Origin: Paramecium pentaurelia | Taxonomy: Eukaryota > Ciliophora > Oligohymenophorea > Peniculida > Parameciidae | Assembly (NCBI GenBank): GCA_905183005.1 | Contig: CAJJDO010000067.1 | Coordinates: 186,001 to 250,000 of the forward strand | DNA: 64,000 nt | Direction: 5' to 3' | Shown here: positions 1 to 12,327 of the stretch, in pieces | Position numbering within the stretch: position 1 is the first letter of the stretch | Layout: each line of letters begins with the position of its first letter | Translations under genes and position numbers: made by a program | Notes under the pieces: model-generated | Databases searched by the model: none | The model's input: the letters and a program-made list of their open reading frames with translations, nothing else | What the model was told of the DNA's origin: nothing

Positions 1-2388
1 ATGAAGTTTCTTCTTAATTTTTTTTGTAAGTAATTATGCTAACTAATTGATTTCTAATGGTTATAAATTTTTAATCATTTTCTATACTTCTAACCATGCT
101 ATGCCTCTTCCTTATTATTCATCATCTACCTTAATTATCCATGTATTTATATTTGGATTTTTTATTATTAAAACTGATAAGGAATTTATTAATTCTTTTT
201 CATCGTAAATATTACGTATAGTTGGAGGTTAAGGCAATTATAATTCATCAAATAACACTTTACAACCTGATTTTGTTGAATAGTATTGATGCAATTATGG
301 AATCCCAGAGAATATTGGAATGTTTAATATATCTGATATCTTAATATCATCATTAGAACAAACACCAGGTACAATATATGCTGATTATCCTCTTATTAAT
401 GATTTGATTCTCTTTAATGCTCTAGGTGAATAATAAAGTAATTGAGACAATCCAATATGATTATTGAAAATATTGTGATTTTCCTAAGATAATTTATTTT
501 AATACTGGCCAAACAAAATATAATCGATTTTTACAATCTGAAATATCTCCAAGATTTAGAATCTTATAAAAGTAATCAATCAGTTCACTAGGTAGATCAT
601 ATGGGGCTATATATATTATATGCACAAGAGGATCTTATAAATTAAATATTCTTGTAATTTAAGTATTCTATCTCTAAGAAAATTTATCCATAGATAATCT
701 TTTGATTTCTTCAAAGGAAAATGAATTCAAATGAATTTCAAATCTTTATTATAATTTAAGATATGGCCATTCCTCTTTAAATACATTCTATCTATTTTTA
801 AATCTCTCCAACATTAAATTATTATTTTTTATAATCTATTTCTAAACTTTTTTTCTGAATAATGAAACTCTGATAGATCTTTGAATAATAATTACTTTTT
901 CTACCATAACTTTTAATCTTTAATAATTTTTTCTTGCTTTAAATCCTCTAAACAAAGCAGATATTTTTGTTGCTGCCATAATTTTCCCATCTTTTGATTT
1001 ATATAATAATGTTGGAACCTTCAATATTTTTTATAACTCTTCCCAATTCTCAAAACATTATATTAACTCTGACATTGTAAATACTTAACTTCTGTCAAAT
1101 TCTTAAGATAATTTCTATACTTTTGAACCAAGTATTCTACACTCCTTAACTGAAGTTGATTATGCTATTTTTTATAAACTTATTAAAATTGGCTCAATCT
1201 TGCTCCAATTTTCATAATATCTATTTTAAAATTAAATATATTATAATTGATCTGTTTGTAATAATCCATTTTTCACATAAATCATATATTCTTGTTAAGT
1301 ACTTAAATTTTATAATTATTCTGTAATAGGTCTCTCATGTTCTTTTGATAAAGAAGTTGCTTCTTTTGCATCCACATATTTTTGTTTTGATTTATTTTAA
1401 ATACTCATTTTTTTTTCATTGAAATTCACTTTATTATCTTTAACTTATATGTTTCCTTAACTTTATGTATTTTTTTATACAGAATCCTTTTTTAAATCTG
1501 TTTTATATATATTCTAAAAGGATTAACTTTCAATTTATACTATTTTACTTCCGAATTGATCAGAGTATTCAAAAAAGCTATAAAATATCTTATGTGATTT
1601 ACTTTGCTTATTAATTTCTAAAAGCAATATTGTTTGGATTTAATAAAGAATTGATATCTTACTTTTTGATAGTTCCTTGATTGATAAGTTCAGTAATTCC
1701 TTTTTTATACAGAGTTAGATCATCTACTTTAGGTAATTATTGTTAAGACTATTTTTTTGATTAAAACTTTCTACTAACTAAATTAAATCATCTTTAAATA
1801 TTTACTTACATTGAATAGAACTTTTTACACTATGTAAACCTTTTGGTTTTAATGTTGATTTACCTAGTGGTTCTACACTTAATTAAAATTATATTATTTT
1901 TATACCTCACTTAAGGAAGTGTGCGTACATTTAGAAATTGATCAATGAATGGCAATTAAACTGATTGCTGGTACATATTATTTTGAGTGTGAGTATAAAA
2001 TTATGGTTAGAGATTTCCTAATTTATTCATTGCATACTATCATTAACATTAGGTAATTTTTGGACAGTGTTATCAAAATTACTGATTAATTGATCATAAA
2101 ATGCTTAATTAACATTTGACAATTTGTCTTCAAGAGTTTTTAACTAATCACTTAATTAGTTATATTAATTTTATAGAAATGATGATGTTTAAGCTATTCA
2201 TTATGTTAATTAGAAATACAGTTGGGTTTTAACTTTTATAGTTGTTTTTTCACAAGTTCAATCTCTTATTAAGTTTTTATATAATATGTTCCCTTATCAT
2301 CTGAATTCATTGTTAACATTATAATATTTTAATATTATTATTTTTCTTATTCATCATTAAGACAATCCATAATTTTATTAAATTTCAT
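1..2388 (-). CDS. IQCH-like protein (IQ motif + ATP-grasp-like domain), 3' end cut off
   Basis: Homologue of IQ motif-containing protein H, a conserved protein of ciliated cells and sperm. The N-terminus holds a coiled coil, then a stretch with VEPLGKSTLKPKGLHSVK, an IQ-type motif (RGFKARKNYQRL, about 1000-960), and a region typical of the family (FVWPENHNIF, LLYYSPRALKRIKS, AYIVPG). Near the left edge comes an ATP-grasp-like segment with WIIKVDDEQQGRGIAWLEV. I join six introns: 2194-2219, 2018-2037, 1878-1905 (ends AAG), 1749-1774, 1578-1602 and 484-505. Each restores one continuous frame, so what first looked like a separate 110-aa gene at 2027-2388 is its first exons. About 745 codons are present and the C-terminus lies outside the window. 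The start is the ATG at 2388, only 28 bp from the start of the divergent gene on the plus strand. Family identity is recognised from motifs; function in this cell is inferred. Confidence 0.82.
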
Positions 2389-2416
2389 TGTTTATTTACT
2401 AATCTAAAATTAAAAG

Positions 2417-3999
2417 ATGGGATGCAGTTAATTAAAGTCAGACAATAAATAATTGAAAGATAATAATTCAAAATAAAACGGTCCTATTTCAACTTAGGTT
2501 TCTATGGGATTGACAATAATTTAGAAAACTGAGTCAGTAGATGCTGACTATATTCTACATAAGTTAGATCCACTTGCAAGTAAATAATATTATATTATAT
2601 CACAATTAGCACTTCGAAGTTATATTAGAAAAGGAATCTCGAAAAGTAATAGTTAATCAAGAATAATAAGGACATATAATTGTACAAATGCAAGTCTAGA
2701 AAAAAAATAACAATTGCAAGAGACTATCAATCTGTTGATATCTTTAGTATAGAATTACTTATAAATTAGAAACATTTATATGTTTAAAATACTTTAGCCT
2801 ATTATTATTATGATGGTAGGTTAAGTATAATAGGAGAATACATTGATGGAGGAAATCTTTTAACATAACTGGATAAATTTAGTTAATTGCAATAATACTA
2901 ATAGATTGATATATTTTGTTAGATTATGGCTGGAGTATAATACTTACATGATAATGGGGTGATGCATGGGTATAGTTAAATATGAAATTAGTGATATTCG
3001 CTTAGAACATATTGTTTTTACGAATAAAAATTTAGAAAGTATAAAATTAATTGATTTTGGAATATCAAATTCATTAAAATAAGAATTTTCTTCATGGAAA
3101 CCTAACAATACTATGTAGGAATTATCTTTGAAATCACCAGAAGCAATTAAAGGATAATCAACATTTAAATCTGATATTTATTCTTGTGGTTGTCTCTTAT
3201 ATTTCATAATAACTTCTCATATGCCATTTTATGCCACTAATTATCAATCATTGAAAAATTGTATTCTACGGGGTGTACCAAATTTTGATAGTAATGAATG
3301 TGCTAATTTAAATCCTTAAATGAAATAGTTATTAATCAAAATGTTAAATGCCAATCCATAACGTAGACCAACAGCACAAGAAGTACTTAATAATCCAATT
3401 TTTATGAATAAAATTAGAGTTATGTACAAACCTAATAAATAATTATAAAAACATATGAAAGAATTCAAAGTAATATTAAATATTTATTAGATATCTTCTT
3501 AATTATAAGCTGCAATGTTAATGTATATAGCAGAAAATATGATGTCAGATTAAGATAAAAAAAAGTTAATGGATGAATTCTAAAAATTTGATCTCAATAA
3601 AGATGGATAATTAACAAAAGATGAGCTTCTTAAAGTTTATTCAGAAACTTTACCTCCAGATAGGGCTTTAAAAGAAGTGAATACAATTTTTAAAAGAATA
3701 GATGTAAACGGCAGTGGAAAAATTGATTATTAAGGTAAAAAAAGATATTGATTAAATTAGAATTTATTATTGCAACTATTGACTAAAAGAAATATTTTAA
3801 TAGAGAAAAACTTTTAATGTTATTCACACAAATTGATAGAGATCATAGTGGAGAATTGAGTAGATAGGAAATCAAAAAGTTATTAAGAGACATATAAATA
3901 CCAATTAATAAATATGAATAATTAGTTAAATAATTAGATTAAGATGGTGATGGAGCAATAACATAAGAAGAATTTCTCAAAATGATGTTATAAATTTGA
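2417..3999 (+). CDS. CDPK-like protein with degenerate kinase domain and four EF-hands
   Basis: Calcium-dependent protein kinase architecture. It begins MGCS (Gly2 myristoylation, Cys3 palmitoylation signal, so probably membrane-bound). A kinase fold follows with IIGEYIDGGNLL, YLHDNGVMHGDIRLEH, LIDFGISN and a C-lobe (SDIYSCGCLLYF). The C-terminus has four EF-hands whose loops start DLNKDG, DVNGSG, DRDHSG and DQDGDG, all with good Ca-binding residues. The catalytic side looks damaged: the glycine loop is absent, the VAIK lysine reads as arginine (ITIARDY), HRD is HGD and the DIKPEN loop is DIRLEH, although DFG is kept. This suggests a Ca-sensing pseudokinase or a very divergent enzyme. An intron separates HGD from MHG (starts GTATAG) and another splits EF-hand 2. 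The exons around 2520-2700 have all three frames open, so the N-lobe joins (introns near 2580-2609 and a 25-nt AAG intron after SRK) are the least certain part. Confidence 0.75.
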
Positions 4000-4070
4000 C
4001 TTTAGATTTTTAATAAAGTTATTATTTCCATACTCTTAACTTTTATAAAAATTAGAAATAATTAATTAAT

Positions 4071-5137
4071 ATGAATTCCTCCTAAAAATTAAAGGAATCT
4101 CAAATTCCAGAAAAGGAGAAAGATAAAAATAAGACACAAAAAAGTAAAGAGGATGCTAAAGAGGCTCTCAAAAAAATTGTTGAATAAGCTCGTTAAGCAA
4201 TATTAGAGAATAAGCTTAATGTAACTTTAATGCAATAATAAAGGCCACAGAAGAAGTTCATAAAGCCATGATTGAATACAAAGAGATTTTGGGAGGTGAA
4301 AATAGTGTTTTATTACTTCCTGGTTTATTTATATAGGCAGAAGCATATATAGCAGAAGGCAAATTAAAAAAAGCTGAAGAATTTCTTTAAGCTGCTTATT
4401 GGAATCTGTATCAATATAATAAACCAAAAGAAAAAGGAAGTGAAGATGGCAATAAAATGGGTTAAGATATATCAGAAAAAGAGAATGCTGAGTATAATGG
4501 TCAGTTGCATAAAATATTTTCAAAACTCTATTTTGCTTAAAAGGATTACAAAAAAGCATTAGCAGAATTAACAATTGGAGTAAGTTTGTTTTTTGAATAT
4601 TTTGATTAGATTTATACAGATTCTTGCAGTTCTGATCCAGAACATCCATAGACAAGTTTGAATTATTATTATATGGGATAAATTTTCTAATAAAAGAAAT
4701 AAACCTCAGAAGCTGAATAATTTTATGCAAAAGTAATATATTTATATAATTCTAGACTTCTTAATGTTGGTATAAATATTTAAAGAGATATTATCAATAT
4801 GGCACTCCATCAAGTGAAAATCTACCAGAAGAAGTAATTTTTAAAGAATCTTTGCAAGTTCTGAAATCAATTGAAGGTATTTATTTTTTAATAATATTAA
4901 GAATATTTCAGAAAACATATAGATGAAAGTAATATCAAATTATATATAATACCAATCACTTAAAATTTATAGGCATAAGCTTTTGTTTATAAAAAATTAA
5001 ATAATGAAGAATAATATAGACATTATATGGGATTGGCTTATCAAGAATTTCTTATGTAATATGGTGAAAATCATAAAAAAACAAAGAAGGTGACAGAAAT
5101 TTAAGAAATTATTAAATAAAGGGAAAGAGATTATTGA
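4071..5137 (+). CDS. ZMYND12-like TPR protein (probable axonemal protein)
   Basis: A TPR-type helical protein of about 330 aa that resembles the TPR part of ZMYND12/TTC29-family axonemal proteins: conserved stretches such as LLLPGLFIQAEAYIAEGKL, KIFSKLYFAQKDYKKAL and SLNYYYMGQIFQQKKQ, followed by FYAKTSQCWYKYL. No MYND zinc finger is visible. The basic, lysine-rich N-terminus precedes the repeats. Introns are 4221-4243 (ends AAG), 4733-4755 (ends TAG) and 4877-4901 (ends AAG); with them the frame is continuous to the TGA at 5135-5137. It lies 71 bp after the CDPK-like gene and 34 bp before the next gene, all on the same strand. The family call rests on remembered motif similarity; a generic TPR protein is the alternative. 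Confidence 0.65.
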
Positions 5138-5171
5138 ATAAAAGTTTATTATTAATAATTTTATATTTAAT

Positions 5172-6227
5172 ATGTAACTAGTTGAAGAACAATAGGAAAT
5201 AGATAATGATGTTGATTATTAGCATGTTTATAATTCAAGTTTGTTTCGTAAATTAACAAGTCAATAAATAAGAAAGATTCTTAATCCTTATAAATAAAAT
5301 GCAAAAGAAGTGTTATAAGAGTTATCAAATTAAATTGATAATTTAGAAGAAGGATTAAAAAAATATTAAAATGAAAATACTATGATACCTCCTAGTAAAT
5401 AATAGATTTTAGATATTCTATAATAAAATACTGCATTTACACCTACTGAATCAATTTAGTCATTATTATCAGAGAAAACTAAATTAAAAACCAGTTATCT
5501 TCATGTTGATAATTTGTACATGTATATAGTTACAAATACCAATTAGAAATTAGGATGAACATATACCTTAAACTAAATTAGAGATTATGTAAATGGCTTT
5601 ATCTAATAAGGCTATTTAAAAATAGTAAAGAAAAGCTATCAAATCAGATGATCTAACAAAAAAGAGAAAGATTATTATGTAAATTCAATAGAGAATCAAT
5701 TAAGATGAAATAATGAGAAAGAAAAAAGAAGAAGAAGAAAGATTACGATTATTGGAAGTACAATATTGTTAGAAATTAGAAATAAGCTAGAGAAGTAGAT
5801 GTTGGATAATTGACTTTAAATATGATTTCAGATCTAAGGAAAAAATATTTTAATGAATTAGTTTCAACAGATACAGAAGAGAAATTCAAGAGAATAAAAG
5901 AAATTAAAGAAGTTTATGTTCCATAATAACTTAATAAAGTTAAAGAAGGATGTATATCTATAATAATATGATAAAGATCAAAAATAATAGTAAGAAAAAT
6001 TAAAGCATGATTTGGTATCAAAGAAATCACAATTCAATTCATATTATTAATTACTTGCTTTAGAAAGAACTATGAAAAGAGTTGTTGCTCTCAAATTAAA
6101 ACCAGAAATCAAATCATATTCAAGATTTAAAGGTGCTGAAAAACCAAAGAATTATTCATCTATTAATAGTATTGTTAAAGGGATCATTCATACAACAAAA
6201 AATTCAGAATATAAAGGATTTAATTGA
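5172..6227 (+). CDS. Coiled-coil protein, unknown function
   Basis: I do not recognise a family. The protein is about 330 aa, acidic at the N-terminus, and rich in Gln, Lys and Glu, with long predicted coiled coils in the middle (about residues 130-190, KKKEEEERLRLLEKQ) and a basic C-terminus ending NSEYKGFN. Standard introns lie near 5523-5547 and 5759-5780. A third frame change is restored exactly if 5912-5939 is removed as a 28-nt intron that begins GTTT and ends AAG; the alternative is a single extra G near 5950. It is tightly packed behind the ZMYND12-like gene (34 bp) and ends at the TGA at 6225-6227. Confidence 0.65.
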
Positions 6228-6290
6228 ATAATTAATTGTTCTATAAATATATATAATTACTTATATTATATTATGTAAGATTAATTGAAA

Positions 6291-7066
6291 AATGAAGAGC
6301 AAGATTAAAATTAAAAATAAAGAATAACTACTTGCAAAGAAGTATTATAAAATTGATTACAATTTAAAAGGCGCTAAAGTTTCTATTTTATGTAAATGAT
6401 AAGTTGTAGAAAACCGAAGATTTAGATTAAAAAGAAGTATATTAAAAATCACTTCATAAATGGAATTAAATGAAAAAAGAAGAATAAGATTAATAATAAC
6501 AAAAAATAGATAATACAAAATAAAAAGAACAAAACTTACTTAAAAGAATATTATAAGAAAAAGAAAGAACTTAAGAAATTGATTTTTCTAATTTAAATTC
6601 TTTGTAAAATGGTTACTAGTAAGTTTAAATAATATAAAATTTATTATATTAGGAAAATTGTTAAGAATTTAATCCATAATTAACTTAATCAAATAATAAC
6701 ATTAATGAGGAATTAAACAACAATAATAGTTATATTTAATCTATTAAATTTTAAGAGGTTGAAAGTTAAGTTTAATCATAAAAATTACAAGAATAATAAT
6801 CTAATATTGAATAAAATAAACAGTATTTGGAAAATAGTGATAATGAAGATTATAAGAAGGTGATTAAATAAAATCCTAGAATCAAAAATTCTAAGGCCAG
6901 ACAATCAAAATCAAATTAAAAAAGAGTTCTAAGTTAATCTAAAAAGAATTAATTATTAAATTAAGAACATGCACATAATGTTATACACTCTTATAATTGT
7001 GATAATGATATGACTATAGATCATTTGAAATAATTGATGGAAAGTATGTTAAAAGATACTATTTGA
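6291..7066 (+). CDS. Gln/Asn-rich low-complexity protein, unknown function
   Basis: A protein of about 250 aa with no family I recognise. After a lysine-rich start (MKSKIKIKNKEQ) it becomes a glutamine- and asparagine-rich, highly charged chain (many TAA/TAG codons), with a serine/lysine patch (SKARQSKSNQKR) and an acidic tail that ends at the TGA at 7064-7066. The first exon runs into TGA at about 6394 unless 6379-6403 is removed as a 25-nt intron that begins GTTT and ends AAG; removing it joins KGAK to LQKTEDLDQKEV in frame. A single-base indel in the AAA at 6376-6378 would also repair it. The long uninterrupted run to 7066 argues for a real gene. Confidence 0.55.
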
Positions 7067-7709
7067 TTTTTTATTTTTTGAGATTTGATACTATTAGATA
7101 TAATATTTAATTGTATAATTATATTTCTTTATTAATATCTTTTAAGATTAATAAATTAAAAAGAGGGGGAGGGGAATCATTTTAAATACAATTTTCAAAC
7201 TTTCTATTATAATTTTATTCAAAAATTTCTTTATTTTTAAATGTAATATTTATATTGTTGATTCTTTTAATATATCCAATTATTTCAATTGATATGATAT
7301 AAGGATTGTTTGTTTAAATAAGATAATTATTTATTTGACTCTGTATAAATAAAGGGTTTTAGCTCTTGCTGATTTACATCCTTCGTTAAAGATTAAATAT
7401 ATCTTCGATAATAAATTGCTTTTAATTTATTATATTTATTTATAGTCTCAGTTGATATTAAAAATAAAAAAAGAAGATTAGTAATATTAGTTAATTTAAC
7501 AAAGTCATAATCTCTTAAACATTATTGTTTTCTAATATTACTTATGATATCATCATCATTAAAAATAACAACTAATTATATTTCAATAGTATTTGCTCAA
7601 TAAATAATTAAAATGTCAATAAGCCAAGCTAATATAATTTTTTTTTCAATTTTAGGCACACTTTAATTGTTTTAGGGTTATAAGTTTATTTTTTAAACTA
7701 TTAATTAAA
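7067..7709. other. Intergenic stretch with a weak minus-strand ORF
   Basis: No convincing gene. On the minus strand there is an open frame ending at the TGA at 7285-7287 and running back to about 7640 (contains DYDFVKLTNITNLL and YYRRYIQSLTKDVNQQ), but no good start codon and no recognisable family, and random AT-rich DNA gives TGA-free runs of this size. A G-rich patch (GGGGGAGGGG, about 7165-7174) stands out in very AT-rich DNA. Confidence 0.35.
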
Positions 7710-9165
7710 ATGCAACAAACATAAAGAGGAAGAAAGATTAAAAAGAGTTAAAGCTCAAAGAAGATTAGGTCATAGACAGAAGATCCAAAAAAGAAATCTT
7801 TGAATAAGAAAGCATTGTGTTTGAAATATTATTTTATTGGCCCAGGCAATAATGGAAAATTGATCTCAAATTATTTATCTCAATAATCGTAATGAGAATA
7901 ATTATTTGATTTATAGAGGATGGAAGCTTTTAGATGCAGAAAGTGGAAAATCATCTAATGATTTTTATTTGAAATGGGTTCAAACTAATTCTGAAATTCA
8001 ATTTTAATATTTTAAAGAGGGATAGTAAATAATTAATCATTTACCTAATCATATGATTCTTACATCAAAATAACTTATTATTTAAACCATGAAAGAATAT
8101 GAGAGATAAAACAAATGTAATTTCTTTTTTTTTGTGATTTAGAATTATTATTCAATTCATCATACTTCTTTCCTGAAACATACAGAATTGATTTGACTTA
8201 AGAATTTTTGAGTAATGAAGAAGATCAATTTCTAAAAACTGATAATTCTGCAATTTGGATTATTAAACCAACTTATTTTAATTGTGGAAGAGGTATTAAA
8301 TTGTGTTCAAATGCTAAAAAACTAAAATAAGAATTTTAGAAGTAAGATTTCTATAAAATTAGATTAAAATCAATCTCTAATTCAATAAAAGCATCAAAAG
8401 GATTTTTACCAAATGGTATATTTACACAAAATCTTAGAAAATGTATAGTTTAAAAATATATTCAAAATCCACTTTTATTGGATGGACGTAAATTTGATAT
8501 TAGATGTTATGTATTGATTGCTACTTCAAGACCATTATTTGTTCTCTTTTAACATGGATATTTACGTTTATCTGTAGATAAATATAACGTTGAAGATATG
8601 GATGATGAGAAAAATAGATATAAACATTTAACTAATGCAGCAATCTAAAAAAAGCATCCTTCATTTAATGCATCTAAAGAATCAACTATATGGTCAATGC
8701 AATAATTCGAAGTAACTATCTATTTTCAACTAAAAAGTAATATTTAAAAGAGAAGATCAATGTTTCATAAGAGTAAATTGATACAATTTATTTGTAAATG
8801 AAAAAAATATTTGCTCATATCATCCGATGTGCAGCTGATAAATTTGAAAAGAGATTAGGAACATTTGAATTGATGGGATGTGATATTATGATAGATACAA
8901 ATTTAAAGGTCTATCTCATTGAAATGAACACTAATCCTGCCTTATTTTTAGGTAAGTACATTATGTATATCAATAATAAGATACTACTACCTAAGCACAA
9001 GTAATACCTCCAGTAGTTTAGTAAACTTTAGATCTTGTCATTTATTTAAATGATGAAAAGAATAAACCAATAGAAAAATGTCTTTAGAATTCAAGTAAAC
9101 TAAAATTAGGTAAATGGGAAGTAATTCATAATGAAACAATTAATTTTAATTTAGTTGCATAATGA
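7710..9165 (+). CDS. Tubulin tyrosine ligase-like (TTLL) protein
   Basis: Adds amino acids (glutamate or glycine) to tubulin or other axonemal substrates. The basic N-terminus is followed by the TTL/ATP-grasp domain: WIIKPTYFNCGRGIKL (ATP-binding loop), KYIQNPLLLDGRKFDIRCY, HGYLRLSVDKY, HLTNAAIQKKHP and the C-terminal core FELMGCDIMIDTNLKVYLIEMNTNPALF with the metal-binding ExN. Introns start at about 7888 and 8119; 8712-8737 and 8952-8980 both end AAG. The 3' exon adds a tail ending NETINFNLVAQ. Length is about 450 aa, normal for single-domain TTLLs. The FFPETYRI segment before the ATP site and overall style suggest the TTLL3/8/10 glycylase side, but I cannot place it firmly. Converges with the next gene over a 38-bp gap. 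Confidence 0.88.
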
Positions 9166-9203
9166 TTTTAATGTTAAAAAAAATAAATGGCAATAAAGAT
9201 TGA

Positions 9204-10757
9204 TCAACTTTTAATGATTTTATCAATAAGTCCTTTGGTTTTTTCAGTGAAATTATTAGAAATTTGAACAATTTCTTTGTCCTGCCTTTTTATAAGAGAT
9301 GTTTTTAAAATTGCTATAAAAGTTATAATAATAATATCTTACGTTGGCTTGTTATATTTTTAAATTTAAATGATTTAAAATTATTAAATTTTTTTGTAGC
9401 TTCATCCGCATCCATTTTCCATTTCTCATTCAATTTTAAAGAAGTAGATAATTACATTTAATTGTTGAATGTAATTTGATATAATTGATCTAAGAATTCC
9501 TCACTCCCAATATATCGTTTTAATAATTATCTATAATTAATTAATCATTATACATTTTATCAGTATGAGTAAATTAAGAGAAATTCATTTCACCATCAAA
9601 ATTAATTTATGAATCAGAAAATCTATGATTTAACAATTATCTTTATTAATTTTAACGATAATGAACTTCTTTTTTCATTTCATTTACACACTCTAATAAT
9701 ATCTATTCTAATTCTCCTTTTTAGCAATTTTGTTTCGAGAGCTCAACTTTTAATTATTAAGTAATTTATTTTTCTTTTTATAATTATGATTTAAGTTCTT
9801 AAATTTGTTCTTTTTTTGTAGTTTCTTCGATCTAATATATATAAATTAATACTTATTGAATATCTTAATTATATCTACTTTATTAATGGGAAGATAATTC
9901 TCTTCTAAAAAATTCATGTTAAGTTGATGCTTAATCTTATACTTTGCTTGATAATTGTGTTTTGTATCCTTATTTAACAGATGAGAAATCTCTCTTTGAT
10001 CCTTCACCTAATTCATCTTTAGTGGCAGAAATTTGAGTTCCTTCTTAAGTAAATGGTCTATAATCAATATTTTTTTTGATAACTGTTCTTTGATTTATAT
10101 TTCCAACTGAACCTACTCTTTAACCACTTTTTTATTCTTCACTCTTCTATTTATATAAATAAAGAAGTTCATATTTTAAAGCTTTATTTTCTTTTTTAGA
10201 ATCTATATATTCTTTATTCTATTATTATACCAATAACAAAGCCTTCATAATATTATTTTTCCTCTAAAGTTATTTTTAATTTAAATTTTAATTCTTCTAT
10301 AGTTCTTAATTGTTCTTAACATAATTTATCTAATCTTAATGCTTCTTCTCTAAAATAATCTCTTTCTTCCTCTAAGATTCTTTTTTTTTCATCAGCTTTC
10401 TATCGTAATGCCTCTTCATCAATCTTTCTTTTCATAGCCTTTAATTCTTTTTATATTTCAGTCATTTGTTCCTTATATGCAATCATAAAATCATCTTCTT
10501 ATGACTTTATAATTTTATCAACTTTGCCTTATAAATTCTAATCAATTTTCTATATTTATCATACATCAATTATATCTTGTAATTTATTGTAATCTCTTTC
10601 AATTTCTTTTCCATATTTTAAGTTATCTTCTAAAAAGACTTTCTTCTTTTATGTAGTAAATTAAGTTTATGTTAATAATAAGTTCTCAAAACCTTCAATT
10701 GCTGATTTATTTATTGCTAATTTATAAACTAGATTAATTACAATTTTGTGGTTCCAT
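9204..10757 (-). CDS. Coiled-coil protein, probable ciliary/cytoskeletal
   Basis: About 470 aa, largely coiled coil. The N-terminal third has a conserved-looking block, with DDFMIAYKEQMTEIQKEL, RKIDEEALRQKADEKKR and EERDYFREEALRLDKL, which resembles coiled-coil proteins of cilia and basal bodies, though I cannot name the family with confidence. The second half is Gln-rich and ends with a short domain (YIGSEEFLDQLYQITF, then SLIKRQDKEIVQISNNF). Five short introns restore one frame from the ATG at 10757 to the TGA at 9204-9206, including a 19-nt intron near 9560 and a 29-nt one near 9340. Divergent from the Myb gene across 431 bp. Confidence 0.7.
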
Positions 10758-11188
10758 AATTCTGTAAAAAAATTAAAATAATAAATATCTAAATAAAAAT
10801 TAGTATGATTATGTATATAATATTTATTATTAATTAAACTATTTTATATTTGTGTAGTTAATTTATAAAACAATTGGTAATTATAAATAAATATATCTTA
10901 TCTTTAAAATATATTACTCAATCTTTAAAGCAAAATAGAAATCTTTTGTTTGTAAATTTAGATTTGATCTTTAAATTAAAGTTTATAAAAATTAATATAT
11001 AATTGTAAAAATTCATTATTTTTAAAGAAATATAAAAATGAAAATCATTCAAGAAACTATTTATTCATGAAATTATAATATAATAATTAATTAATGTTAT
11101 TTTCAATAAATTATTTAGATTACTAAACTTTTATTTATATATATTATATCTTCTATTTTAATTTAAACTCGTCTCATTACCTAGCAAC
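10758..11188. other. Divergent intergenic region between coiled-coil and Myb genes
   Basis: 431 bp of very AT-rich sequence between two start codons pointing apart. It should contain both promoters; I see no distinctive motif, repeat or RNA gene in it. Confidence 0.5.
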
Positions 11189-12327
11189 ATGTATTCTAAA
11201 CATTCAGAAATTAGATAAAATTGGACCTATCAAGTAATTCTTACTATTATCTTTTATAGGAAGACAAACTTTTATTAGAACTTATCAAACTTAATGGTTG
11301 TTAATCATGGAATCGCATTGCAAATGAACTTCAATATCAAATAAAGAATTCCATTAAAAAACGTTCTCCAGCTGCTTGTAGAGAACGATACTAAAACATT
11401 CTAAACCCTAATTTGAATAGAAATATTTGGACAGATGAAGAGGAATAAAAATTATTCAATCTTTAGTAATCATTTGGAAATTCTTGGGCTAAAATTGCCT
11501 CTTAAATGACTGGCCGTTCTGATTTACTTTGTAAAAACTACTTTTATGCAACTTTAAGGAAGGTTTTACGTCGACTCAGTAAGGCAGTGGGTTTTGATTA
11601 ATGTAATACGTTTATACTATTTCTTAGCTTCAGATTTACTTAAATAAATAAAACCTTGTGTTTTGGGTGTTATATATTGTAATGAAGATTCTTTAAAAAC
11701 TTTTAATATTGATGATGAAATGAAAAATGAATTTAAAAAAATTATTAGACGATTTAGACACATAGATAAATCTGAATTAAGAATGCTACCTGAGGAAGAT
11801 ATAAAACATATTAAAAAAATGTTAAATAAACTATTTACTCTAAAGTACATAAAATTTCATTATGATAGCAATAACTATATCTCTTAAAAAGGTGGTATAA
11901 TACTCAACAAGAAAAATTAATAAGATTTAACACCTTTTGATACTAAAAAATAAACTGATCTTAACTTAAATACCTAATCTGATTCAAAAATATAATCCAA
12001 AATCTAAGCATCTAATCTATAATACAATTATAAGGAAGAATATGATTAATAATAAAACTACTAAACTTAAATCTCCTCAGAATAATAGCCATATCAAAAT
12101 TAAAAAAATCAACTTCATTCTAACTTTTAACCAAGTCCATCTAATTTAGTAATTAATAATTATATTATTTTTAGATTTCCATTTATACTCCAACACCTGT
12201 TTTAACATTCTATTTCTAACCAAACTTCAATATCTGGCCAATCTAAACTGTCTAATCGTATTGTTATCCTCAATCGCTTTAAATTCCTTAAGTTTATCCT
12301 TATGTCAAATATGAGTAATCATAATGA
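11189..12327 (+). CDS. R2R3-type Myb/SANT DNA-binding protein
   Basis: Two Myb/SANT repeats. The first begins NWTYQ|EDKLLLELIKLNG and includes SWNRIANEL and SPAACRERYQNIL; the second is IWTDEEEQKLFNLQQSFG with SWAKIASQMTGRS and LLCKNYFYATLRKVLRRL. The tryptophan spacing fits DNA-binding repeats. The rest (about residues 140-350) contains a charged helical segment and a Gln/Asn/Pro-rich tail ending at the TGA at 12325-12327, as in transcription regulators. Introns: 11204-11229 inside the first repeat, one of 25 nt just after the second repeat (about 11603), and one of 26 nt near 12150. Likely a nuclear transcription or telomere/chromatin factor; targets are unknown. Confidence 0.85.

Noticed and set aside
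2027..2388. Separate small coiled-coil gene ending at TGA 2027
   Set aside because: A 20-nt intron (2018-2037) and a 28-nt intron (1878-1905) join it exactly to the conserved IQCH N-terminus, so it is the 5' part of that gene.
7673..7681. Telomere-like TTAGGGTTA
   Set aside because: A single copy inside gene-dense DNA and not in tandem; chance in AT-rich sequence.
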